Assembly (NCBI GenBank): GCA_017997825.1
Contig: JAGOEH010000008.1
Coordinates: 1 to 42,059 of the forward strand
Origin: Candidatus Delongbacteria bacterium
Lineage (GTDB): Bacteria > JAGOEH01
DNA: 42,059 nt
Reading direction: 5' to 3'
Shown here: in pieces, positions 33,421 to 40,789 of the stretch
Layout: every line of letters begins with the position of its first letter
Position numbering within the stretch: the stretch's first letter is position 1
The notes under the pieces: model-generated
What the model was told of the DNA's origin: nothing
The model's database searches: none
Seen by the model: only the letters and a program-made list of their open reading frames with translations
Translations under genes and position numbers: made by a program

Positions 33421-34034
33421 TGGTGAACCATCCCGTATTCGAAACGCTTTATCGCCGTCTGGTCACACTGGCCGTCTATCTACTATCTTACACCTACCAC
33501 TATCATATTATCGATCCGGGCGGCAATCTAAAGAAAAGGAACCGTCCACCGGTCATATTTGCCTTCCGGCATGCCCAGATATTCCCATTGATTTTTTTGG
33601 CCCGCCACTTAAAGAAACAGGTCCTGGTGAGTGAAAGCCGGGATGGAGAACGGATCGCCGTCATTCTCCATCAAATCGGTTATCGCTTGGCCCGGGGATC
33701 TACCACCCGGGGCGGAGCACGGGGAATGCTGCAGATGATCCATACCCTGCAGCAGGATCAACAAGATGTCATCATCACACCGGACGGACCCAAGGGACCG
33801 CCCGGCCGGATTCAGTCCGGCCTGATCTATCTGGCACGTAAAACGGGTTTTCAGATCGTACTGGCCAAAGCTGAAACCCCCCAGGCCATCCGCTTGCATT
33901 CCTGGGACCGCTTTATGATTCCATGGCCGGGAGCCCATATCCGCATCGCCTTTTCCAACCGCATTTCTCTGTCCGATGAACCATCCACCAAGGAACAGAT
34001 TCATGAACTTGAATCGATGCTTCAAAATCTTTAG
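33411..34034 (+). CDS. DUF374 lysophospholipid-acyltransferase-like protein
   Basis: 207 residues from ATG 33411, inside the end of lpxB and preceded by GGAAGGG. It has the DUF374 signatures: PPVIFAFRHAQIFPLIFLAR with the active-site His near 54, LVSESRDGERIAVILHQIGY, RGSTTRGGARGMLQMI and the hallmark VIITPDGPKGPPGRIQSGLI. Members belong to the LPLAT fold and are often found beside lpxB or waaA. An acyl transfer to a lipid A or Kdo-lipid intermediate is likely but not shown. The acceptor and the acyl donor cannot be read from the sequence. Confidence 0.88.
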   Translation: MPLMVNHPVFETLYRRLVTLAVYLLSYTYHYHIIDPGGNLKKRNRPPVIFAFRHAQIFPLIFLARHLKKQVLVSESRDGERIAVILHQIGYRLARGSTTRGGARGMLQMIHTLQQDQQDVIITPDGPKGPPGRIQSGLIYLARKTGFQIVLAKAETPQAIRLHSWDRFMIPWPGAHIRIAFSNRISLSDEPSTKEQIHELESMLQNL

Positions 34035-35313
34035 TGCTGTTTTCTATAATCTGATTTTCAGCGTCCTCTTCATCATCGGTTTGATCCCCCTATGGGCGTG
34101 GTGTCTGCTAAAAAAACACTCCATTCTGCCCCGTTTAGGCGGCTTCAGGGTTCCGTTTTTTTCCTGTTCGCCCGTCTGGTTCCATGCGGCTTCGATGGGT
34201 GAAATCAATGTCATTGACGCGACGGTCCGCCAAATCAGGGCCGAATACCCTCAATGCCCGATCGTGATCACCACAACTTCGGAAACCGGCCAAGCCAAAA
34301 TCAAACAGACCTATCCCGAAGGTGTTTTTTCCTGCCTGTTACCGGTCGATTTTTTCCCCTGCATTGCTCTGATGGTTTTCCGGCTTCGACCTGCCTGTAT
34401 CGTAATCGTGGAAACCGAATTATGGCCAAACCTTTGTTATAGTCTGGACATGGCCCAGGTACCCAGAATCCTGATCAATGCCAGGATTTCCGATAAAAGC
34501 CATACCTTTTACCGCCTCACAGCCTGGTTCTGGAAATCCTGCTTGCGCGATTTCCATTTGGTATTAGCCCGAAGCCGGGTTGACGCCCAACGATTCCTTG
34601 AACTGGGAGTCGAACCCTCGGTCCTGCATGTTCTCCCTCATATTAAAAACGGAAGTCTGCTGAAGCGGATCAGTCACACTAACCGCCCGCTGGCGGAAAT
34701 CGAACAATGGTGTCCCGCAATCCCCCTGGTCGTATTCGGCAGTATCCGTGAAAAAGAGGAATCGGATATCATCAATACCATCGAAAAGCTGTTATCGGAT
34801 TATCAGAAGATTAAAATTATCCTGGCCCCACGCCATATGTCTCGTTTACCCAATATCCGGATCCGGCTCGAGCAGATAAAATTGCCTTATCAACTAAAAA
34901 CCGGTATCCCCTCGGGAATGGTTCCGGATTCATCTGTTCGCATCATCATCCTGGACACTATGGGCGAACTGATTCCAGCGTATCAATCCGCGGTTTTGGG
35001 TTTTGTCGGTGGAACCCTGGCCGATTATGGAGGCCACAATATTCTGGAACCGGTGTTAATGCAGGTGCCGGTTCTGTTCGGTCCCTACATCGCCAATTGT
35101 CCCCAGGAGGCTGAAATTATCCTGCAGAATCAAGCGGGAATCCAGGTTCAAGATCAAACGGAATTATTAAAAACCATCCGGCGTCTGGTATCCGAACCGG
35201 AGCCATTACGCCGGATGAAATCCAATACTATGGTGGTTAATCAGCACCTGCAGCAGGTTAATGCGCAGGTTTGGAGCTATTTACAGCCCTTTATTCCACC
35301 GCCGATTCAATAA
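34003..35313 (+). CDS. waaA: 3-deoxy-D-manno-octulosonic acid (Kdo) transferase WaaA
   Basis: WaaA (KdtA, GT30) adds Kdo from CMP-Kdo to the lipid A precursor. The 436 residues start at ATG 34003 (AAGGA upstream), inside the end of the DUF374 gene. They show an N-terminal membrane helix (SAVFYNLIFSVLFIIGLIPL), WFHAASMGEINVIDATV with the catalytic Glu, VITTTSETGQAKIKQ, VIVETELWPNLCYS, ILINARISDKSHTFY, and the C-terminal GFVGGTLADYGGHNILEPVL with VPVLFGP. Its 3' end overlaps the convergent ldcA gene by 23 bases. It completes the lpxB-DUF374-waaA set. Confidence 0.95.
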   Translation: MNLNRCFKIFSAVFYNLIFSVLFIIGLIPLWAWCLLKKHSILPRLGGFRVPFFSCSPVWFHAASMGEINVIDATVRQIRAEYPQCPIVITTTSETGQAKIKQTYPEGVFSCLLPVDFFPCIALMVFRLRPACIVIVETELWPNLCYSLDMAQVPRILINARISDKSHTFYRLTAWFWKSCLRDFHLVLARSRVDAQRFLELGVEPSVLHVLPHIKNGSLLKRISHTNRPLAEIEQWCPAIPLVVFGSIREKEESDIINTIEKLLSDYQKIKIILAPRHMSRLPNIRIRLEQIKLPYQLKTGIPSGMVPDSSVRIIILDTMGELIPAYQSAVLGFVGGTLADYGGHNILEPVLMQVPVLFGPYIANCPQEAEIILQNQAGIQVQDQTELLKTIRRLVSEPEPLRRMKSNTMVVNQHLQQVNAQVWSYLQPFIPPPIQ

Positions 35314-36235
35314 TCGAGAGTTTCGCTTCGGCCGTATCCAAACTCGCTCGAATCCCCAACGGCAGGGTGGCTTTGTGGCTGCCATGGCCAAAACAGAGAT
35401 TTCCGATAACCGGAATCCCCAAATTTCCCAATCGTTCCTGAATCACTTCCTCATAATGGAACGATCCCATCGGATACCCCGAATTGCGGGGATTGCAGTC
35501 CACCAGTTCGCCGAATACTACTCCGGCACATTCCTGAAATTTCCCGGCATTGATCAGGTGGGTTAGCATCCCGTCCAGTTTATAAGGCGCTTCATCAATC
35601 TCCTCGATAAAGAGAATTCGTCCTCGGGTATCGATCTCATAAGGGGTTCCCATCGTATAGGTCAACAGGGTCAGACACCCTCCGATCAATTCACCTTCGG
35701 CTTTTCCGCCATGATAGACGATGGCTTTGCTCTGATCCGGATAGGCGGTGATATCCAGGGGACATTTTCTGTGACACAGCAGATTCATCAGAAAGTCAGT
35801 CGAATAGGAACTTACGGAATCGGTCAAATCGGAGGTCAGCATCGGGCCGTAAAAAGTCGCTAATCCGAGCTTTCGGGTGACCGCTGTCAAAATAGAGGTA
35901 ATATCACTATAACCGATGATAATTTTAGGATTTTTCTTTAATAAATCAAAATCGAGTTTCGGTAACAGACGGCTTGAACCGTATCCGCCGCGGGTCGACA
36001 TAATCGCTTTAACTGTCGGATCAGCGATCAGCTGATGAAAAGCATCCAGCCGCGCCTGATCGCTGCCGGCCAGATAGCGGTTGACATCACCGATCCCCGG
36101 AGTCAGAACGACCTTGAATCCCATTTTTTCAAGATTGCGTTTTCCCTCTTCCACGGCGCTTGGCCGAAAGGGAGGACTAGCCAATGAAACAATACCAATC
36201 GTATCACCAGGATGTAATGATGCTGGCTTCAACAT
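35291..36235 (-). CDS. ldcA: LD-carboxypeptidase (S66 family, LdcA/MccF-like)
   Basis: S66 enzymes cut the L,D bond of peptidoglycan tetrapeptides during recycling, or detoxify microcin C-like compounds. The 314 residues from ATG 36235 (AAGGAGG upstream) show LHPGDTIGIVSLASPPFRPS, AIMSTRGGYGSSRLLPKLDF, the nucleophile Ser110 in IIGYSDITSILTA, GGCLTLLTYTMGTPYEID, FIEEIDEAPYKLDGML with the catalytic Glu, and NLCFGHGSHKATLPLG with the catalytic His. There is no signal peptide, in keeping with a cytoplasmic recycling enzyme. It may share a transcript with the two genes upstream (55-base gap). Confidence 0.92.
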   Translation of the reverse strand: MLKPASLHPGDTIGIVSLASPPFRPSAVEEGKRNLEKMGFKVVLTPGIGDVNRYLAGSDQARLDAFHQLIADPTVKAIMSTRGGYGSSRLLPKLDFDLLKKNPKIIIGYSDITSILTAVTRKLGLATFYGPMLTSDLTDSVSSYSTDFLMNLLCHRKCPLDITAYPDQSKAIVYHGGKAEGELIGGCLTLLTYTMGTPYEIDTRGRILFIEEIDEAPYKLDGMLTHLINAGKFQECAGVVFGELVDCNPRNSGYPMGSFHYEEVIQERLGNLGIPVIGNLCFGHGSHKATLPLGIRASLDTAEAKLSIIESAVE

Positions 36236-36290
36236 GAAGGCCTCCTTGAAAAGCCGATAATCCATATCAGCAGGTATAAGATTTTAGCAC

Positions 36291-39200
36291 TCATGGTCGT
36301 CGGATCAGACGGAAACCACTATCTTTTCGACGCTGTTCCGGGCCATAACGGAAACGGACTTTATTATGAAAAATATCGGTATAATTCTTGAATAAAAATC
36401 CGCCTCCTTTGAGCACCATTCGGGTACTCACCTGATTGGAACGGGGATAATTATAATAGGTGGAGGTCCATTCCAGGGCATTTCCGAGCAGATGGCAAAC
36501 TCCATCGATGCTACGGCCCGACAACCTGGAGTCTGATGCTTCGGCCTTGGCTGTATCGGTTTCGGAGGAACACACCAGGTAAGAGGGATAAAAGGTATAT
36601 CCCCATGGATAGGGCCGAAAGGGATAGCTGACGGCGAAATCCGATTGAATCAGTGTATCCGCATAGGCCGGTCCGGCGGCTATCCGCTCCCATTCCGATT
36701 CGGTCGGGATTCGATAATCGGCCTGAAGTTTTTCAGAAAGCCATTTGGCATAAGCATCTGCTTCATAATATGACAGTCCGACCGCCGGCCCCTCGGCCAA
36801 GGGAGACATCGATTGGCCATAATAATCCATACTGTTCCAGCCCATGGGTTGATTCCAGCCATTCTGCTGTCTGACCTGCCAACCTGTCTCGCTCCAATAA
36901 CGCTGCTCCTGATAGCCATTATCCAATACAAAATTCAAATACTCCCGGTTGGATACCTCATAAATCCCCGCATAAAAATCCCCTTGATCACCATATTCCA
37001 TCGGAGTCTCATCCCGAGATGAATAATCGGTTGCCAATCCCTGGAAAATAACATCTCCGGCGGAATAGGCTGCGGTATCACGATAGAATTTCATGGCTGC
37101 CGGATCATGTTTTTTGACGATCCAGGCCGGCTGATCCTTCAAAAAACGGGTGTAGACCAGGAATTCAACCTGTTTGGGTTTCAGGACCAGAATCTGATTG
37201 GAATAGCTGCTGTCCCACTGTACCACCTGGAAGGCCGTATCATTCCCGATGATGGTTTTCGCTTTCGGAAGATAGATCATCTCAGGCGAAACGACATGCA
37301 GAATCGTTCCATTGTCTGCCGTCACATCCTTCTCCTGCTGCTCGGTCAACAATACCGAAAACTCCAAATCACGGGACGAAACCGAATCGGATACCTTCAA
37401 ATGAAAATCAATCATATGGCCGGCCTGAGATGAACCATTCAATTTCCACCGCAGAACCCAGTAATCGTCTTTTTCTTCGACCGATGCCGATCCAGCCGGA
37501 TCAATAACCTGAACTGAAATGGAATCCTGATCAGGATCGATACATCTGATCGTATCCTGGAGCTCAGAATGTGTATTCACGGAATAAGACGGGATATAAT
37601 CGAACCTCGGTTTACCGTTACGATTGAACACCGCCAGGGTGTCAACAATGACATAATTGTCGCTCAGATTAAAAGACAATATCACTTTCAAAGAATCGCC
37701 CCGTTTCATTCCATCTTGAACGATATAATCATAATCCTGATCAGAATAGAGGATAACCTCTTGGGCCAAAGTATCTTTCACCGCCCAAAGCGTATCATAG
37801 ACTCGCTGATGAGTTCGGGCCGTGAACTGATAACTCTTTTTGGAGAGTGTGGCCAGAGTATAAAAGCGATTATAGAAGTAATTTCGTAATCGGGATGCCA
37901 TATCCCATCGATCGTCGGATTCGAGTGAAATCAGGTGAATCCCCCCCATATTCATTTTCTGACAAAATTCTATCAGACAATCCAGGCTCAACTCGGTAGA
38001 AAAATAGACTGAAGCGGCGTCCTTGGGTTGTAATGAAAACAGCAGTTTGTGTTTATCCCATTCCAGAATGCAGGCAGAAGCCGCATAGGAATTGGTATAA
38101 TAATCAAGGTTCGACAGCAAGCGGAGGGCATCCCCTGCAACGACATTAGGCTGATTCAGGGATATCCCGCTTAATTCGAATAAAGAGGATGGTGAATAAA
38201 CCATAGCGGAATCGGAAGAAGTGACCACAATTTGAGGATTGATTTCCCAATAGAGCTTGCGGAATGGAATTCTGGACTGCAGGCTGAAGATTTTTTCTTC
38301 TATCGTTTCATAATCAAGGCTTTTCAGGGTGTTTCGCCCCGTTTCTCCCGTTTGCAAGGGAAAAACCTGGAGATTCAGATGATCGATCCGGTCCCAGAAA
38401 GCGACATCCACCAGCTGGTCCATGTACTCATACGGCAAGGACGGAATCAGTTTTTTATCGGGATAAACCTCTGAAAACCGCAATGAAAGTTCATCCAGAA
38501 ACTCAAAGTACTGAGGGATCCGATCCGAGGTCACCACATGAAAATAGTTGAGACTGATACCATCGAAATTGGAGCTGCCGAATTCGCTGAGTTTGCTTAA
38601 TATCAACTGGATATGGGAGGTTCGTTCAGCTGCATCGCTCCATAGCTTATCCATATCACGACTGGACGAATGGGTTGAAAAATTCAGGATCACGGAAGGT
38701 AAACAGATCCCGCTGTGTTTGGAAAGAATCAGCGGCATGCTGATCTTTTTGGGATTCTCGATCGTATAAAGATTATAACAATAAAATAATGGTACATCTT
38801 CGGGAAATGAATAGTTGGGAAGAGCCGGTAATCCATTGGTCGTAACCGGTAAATCAATGGCAACTCCATTTTTGAGGGAATCGGCGACCTCCTTCAACAA
38901 ACCTAGGGAATAAGTACCACTCAATCCGTTGACCTTGCTCCAAACCGATTTATAACGCCGATTGATCAAGGTTTCCAAACTTGAAACCGAATCTTGACTT
39001 ATTTTGGCCAGTCCCAACTGATAAACATTCAGATTACTCTTAATTTTGGAAGGAATAACGTGCACTTCCACCGGAACAGCAAAATCCGGATAGAGAGATG
39101 TATCTTGATGAAAAAGGGTTACCTGAAATGAAATCAATGAGGAACTCCATTCCCCCGGAAGCGAACCGGACGGATCAACCTTTTCAATCTTCAGAATCAA

Positions 39201-39413
39201 GCTGTCCGCTATTTGAGAATGATCAAAGATTAAAATCAAGCTTCCGTAATAATTCACCGTATCGGATTGTCCGGGAGTTACAGAAATATACTGGGGCTGA
39301 TAATCAGTCTCACCATCACTTGAGGTGGTCGATTTATTTTTGCTGCAATCCGGCAAAACCAATATCAATAGAATAAAAACCGGTAAATGGATTCGATTTA
39401 GAAAAGATTTCAC
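36291..39413 (-). CDS. Large exported protein: GH18-like barrel remnant, Ig-like region and C-terminal FGE-fold domain
   Basis: 1040 residues. The N-terminus (LPVFILLILVLPDCSKNKS) is a lipoprotein-like signal with an unusual Asp before the Cys. The middle part (about 210-480) reads like a glycoside-hydrolase-type TIM barrel. Where GH18 enzymes have DGxDxDxE, it has FDGISLNYF (near 281), so the acidic residues are missing. An Ig/cadherin-like stretch follows (about 600-690; IDPDQDSISVQVIDPAGS). Residues about 795-1040 are a formylglycine-generating-enzyme (FGE/SUMF1) fold domain: FYAGIYEVSNREYLNFV, RIPTESEWERIAAGPAY and LKGGGFLFKNY, ending DSGFRLIRRP. The Cys pair of true FGE is absent (FLFKNYTDIF). 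A binding or structural role is more likely than catalysis. Confidence 0.7.
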   Translation of the reverse strand: MKSFLNRIHLPVFILLILVLPDCSKNKSTTSSDGETDYQPQYISVTPGQSDTVNYYGSLILIFDHSQIADSLILKIEKVDPSGSLPGEWSSSLISFQVTLFHQDTSLYPDFAVPVEVHVIPSKIKSNLNVYQLGLAKISQDSVSSLETLINRRYKSVWSKVNGLSGTYSLGLLKEVADSLKNGVAIDLPVTTNGLPALPNYSFPEDVPLFYCYNLYTIENPKKISMPLILSKHSGICLPSVILNFSTHSSSRDMDKLWSDAAERTSHIQLILSKLSEFGSSNFDGISLNYFHVVTSDRIPQYFEFLDELSLRFSEVYPDKKLIPSLPYEYMDQLVDVAFWDRIDHLNLQVFPLQTGETGRNTLKSLDYETIEEKIFSLQSRIPFRKLYWEINPQIVVTSSDSAMVYSPSSLFELSGISLNQPNVVAGDALRLLSNLDYYTNSYAASACILEWDKHKLLFSLQPKDAASVYFSTELSLDCLIEFCQKMNMGGIHLISLESDDRWDMASRLRNYFYNRFYTLATLSKKSYQFTARTHQRVYDTLWAVKDTLAQEVILYSDQDYDYIVQDGMKRGDSLKVILSFNLSDNYVIVDTLAVFNRNGKPRFDYIPSYSVNTHSELQDTIRCIDPDQDSISVQVIDPAGSASVEEKDDYWVLRWKLNGSSQAGHMIDFHLKVSDSVSSRDLEFSVLLTEQQEKDVTADNGTILHVVSPEMIYLPKAKTIIGNDTAFQVVQWDSSYSNQILVLKPKQVEFLVYTRFLKDQPAWIVKKHDPAAMKFYRDTAAYSAGDVIFQGLATDYSSRDETPMEYGDQGDFYAGIYEVSNREYLNFVLDNGYQEQRYWSETGWQVRQQNGWNQPMGWNSMDYYGQSMSPLAEGPAVGLSYYEADAYAKWLSEKLQADYRIPTESEWERIAAGPAYADTLIQSDFAVSYPFRPYPWGYTFYPSYLVCSSETDTAKAEASDSRLSGRSIDGVCHLLGNALEWTSTYYNYPRSNQVSTRMVLKGGGFLFKNYTDIFHNKVRFRYGPEQRRKDSGFRLIRRP

Positions 39414-39436
39414 AGGTTGGTACTCACTTCCAAAAA

Positions 39437-40204
39437 TTATGGCTCTTTAAAATGAATCAGTGACACGGAATAGGACTGGTCGGCGGTAACCACTCGGATC
39501 AGATACAATCCCGAAGGATCCTGATCACTCCACTCGAATTCCTGTTGATTGCCGACGATAGGGTATTCCCTGATTTTCTGTCCCAACATAGTATAAAGCT
39601 CCAGCCGTTGAGCCGACACCCCGGACGGCATATCGATACGGAAATAATGGGTGGATGGATTCGGATAAATCCGGCACTTGCTCGCTTTTGCTCCGCTGGA
39701 TGCCCGATAAGCTTCTCCCCCCGTAGAATGGATCATCGAATCAACCGTCATCCAGATCGAATCCATACCAATCAGTGAAAGATAGCCTTCATGCTTCAGA
39801 TACTGTTTCTGATTATAACATATTCTCATGGCCGGCAAATGGTTTAGCGAAGCTGAAAGCGACTTTTCTCCGCCGAAATAGTTGAAATTATCTCCGGCTA
39901 AACCGCAACTATCCCGCCACAATCGAACCAGCGGGGTCGATTCGGTAGAAATAATCCAAAATTGGGCCGGAATGGAGATCATCGCTTGCCAATCCCGGAA
40001 AACACCGATCTGGAGTCTGGAATAAAGAGAATAAGTCCGCTGAAAACTCATCACAACCAGGGTATCGGATATCTTACTCAAATCACTGGTATCACCATCA
40101 ATATCCACCATCCGAAAGGATGGGGCATTGATCGCCTGACCGTATAAAGGCTCAGACACAATCCAGCATAATGCACATAAAAATAGAATAGAATATGACT
40201 TCAT
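39437..40204 (-). CDS. Thioredoxin-like T9SS cargo lacking the catalytic cysteines
   Basis: 255 residues from ATG 40204. The signal peptide is MKSYSILFLCALCWIVSE, cut near YGQ. Residues about 25-170 have a TlpA/AhpC-like plan: INAPSFRMVDIDGDTSDLSK, then VVMSFQRTYSLYSRLQIGVF, and a later LPAMRICYN that matches the cis-Pro region. Where thioredoxins have WCxxC, this has Tyr58-Ser59-Leu60-Tyr61-Ser62, so both redox cysteines are serine. The last 75 residues are a Por_Secre_tail domain (CRIYPNPSTHYFRIDMPSG; ELYTMLGQKIREY; DPSGLYLIRVVT). It should be exported by a type IX route. It is first in a group with the 1040-residue protein (23-base gap) and ldcA. Confidence 0.72.
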   Translation of the reverse strand: MKSYSILFLCALCWIVSEPLYGQAINAPSFRMVDIDGDTSDLSKISDTLVVMSFQRTYSLYSRLQIGVFRDWQAMISIPAQFWIISTESTPLVRLWRDSCGLAGDNFNYFGGEKSLSASLNHLPAMRICYNQKQYLKHEGYLSLIGMDSIWMTVDSMIHSTGGEAYRASSGAKASKCRIYPNPSTHYFRIDMPSGVSAQRLELYTMLGQKIREYPIVGNQQEFEWSDQDPSGLYLIRVVTADQSYSVSLIHFKEP

Positions 40205-40210
40205 GTCCCC

Positions 40211-40238
40211 AATATAACCTAATAAATGCAAAAAACAA
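40211..40238 (-). promoter_or_regulatory. Promoter placed for a near-leaderless transcript
   Basis: On the minus strand TTGTTT (40238-40233), 16 bases, TATATT (40216-40211). The -10 box ends six bases before the ATG at 40204-40202, so transcription would begin at or next to the start codon. The GGGG just before the ATG is too close to be a good ribosome site. Confidence 0.4.
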
Positions 40239-40266
40239 GCAAAAAAAGCGGACGAACTAACGAAAA

Positions 40267-40482
40267 CTAACTCCCGGAATCAATACGAGGTAAAACCCTC
40301 TTTTTTATAAATTCAAGAAAGAATTGAACCTCTTCTTTGGAGAAATTATCGACCAGATAATCCATAAAAAGAATAAAGTCAATGATCAATGCCAGCTGAT
40401 TTTTTGGCAGTTTACCTAATAGCTGGGTGAATTCTTCAATCGTACTGTTTATCTCAGGGGTAACGATTTGCTGCTTACTCAA
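40267..40482 (-). CDS. Small helical hypothetical protein (71 aa)
   Basis: I do not recognise this protein. It starts at TTG 40482 with GGGAG about 10 bases upstream. The sequence is predicted helical and mildly hydrophobic (IEEFTQLLGKLPKNQLALII, then DFILFMDYLVDNFSKEEVQF) with a basic end (FIKKRVLPRIDSGS). There is no signal peptide. The pattern is compatible with a small DNA- or protein-binding helical bundle or an antitoxin-like protein, but no partner gene lies beside it. It is 62 bases upstream of the thioredoxin-like gene and could share its transcript. No terminator follows. Confidence 0.45.
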   Translation of the reverse strand: MSKQQIVTPEINSTIEEFTQLLGKLPKNQLALIIDFILFMDYLVDNFSKEEVQFFLEFIKKRVLPRIDSGS

Positions 40483-40654
40483 CCCGGATCTCCCTAGTTA
40501 ATCCATAGTTCAAGGCTACCACATCCATCTCATCAAGACGACATCATCCTATTATTATTCATCATTCATTATTCATAAATAAACCATCAAATGGCTCAAA
40601 AGTCAAGGAAAAATATAAATGTTTTTTTAATCCATTTTTTTCTTGATACTAAAC

Positions 40655-40683
40655 TTGACATTGGATTGAATAAATTCTATATT
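40655..40683 (+). promoter_or_regulatory. Sigma-70-type promoter of the 2Fe-2S/FAD oxidoreductase
   Basis: TTGACA at 40655-40660, 17 bases, TATATT at 40678-40683, the same hexamers and spacing as at 867-895. Transcription would begin near 40690 and leave a leader of about 100 bases before the ATG at 40790. The rest of the 40483-40789 gap holds no gene I can support. Confidence 0.75.
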
Positions 40684-40789
40684 TGGAGGACAAAAATTAT
40701 AGTGAATCTGTATCTGAAGGTAGCTCAAGTGCAACGTACTCTTTCCGGTTCGAAACGATCCGAAGTGAATCGATTCAACGAGGACTAAA

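Noticed and set aside
36291-37030. FGE-fold domain as the variable protein of a diversity-generating retroelement.
   Set aside because: No reverse transcriptase, template repeat or adenine-biased repeat pair is seen in the window.
40591-40788. 65-residue plus-strand ORF before the oxidoreductase.
   Set aside because: A strong promoter lies inside it, so it would not be fully transcribed from there, and its composition is that of AT-rich non-coding sequence.
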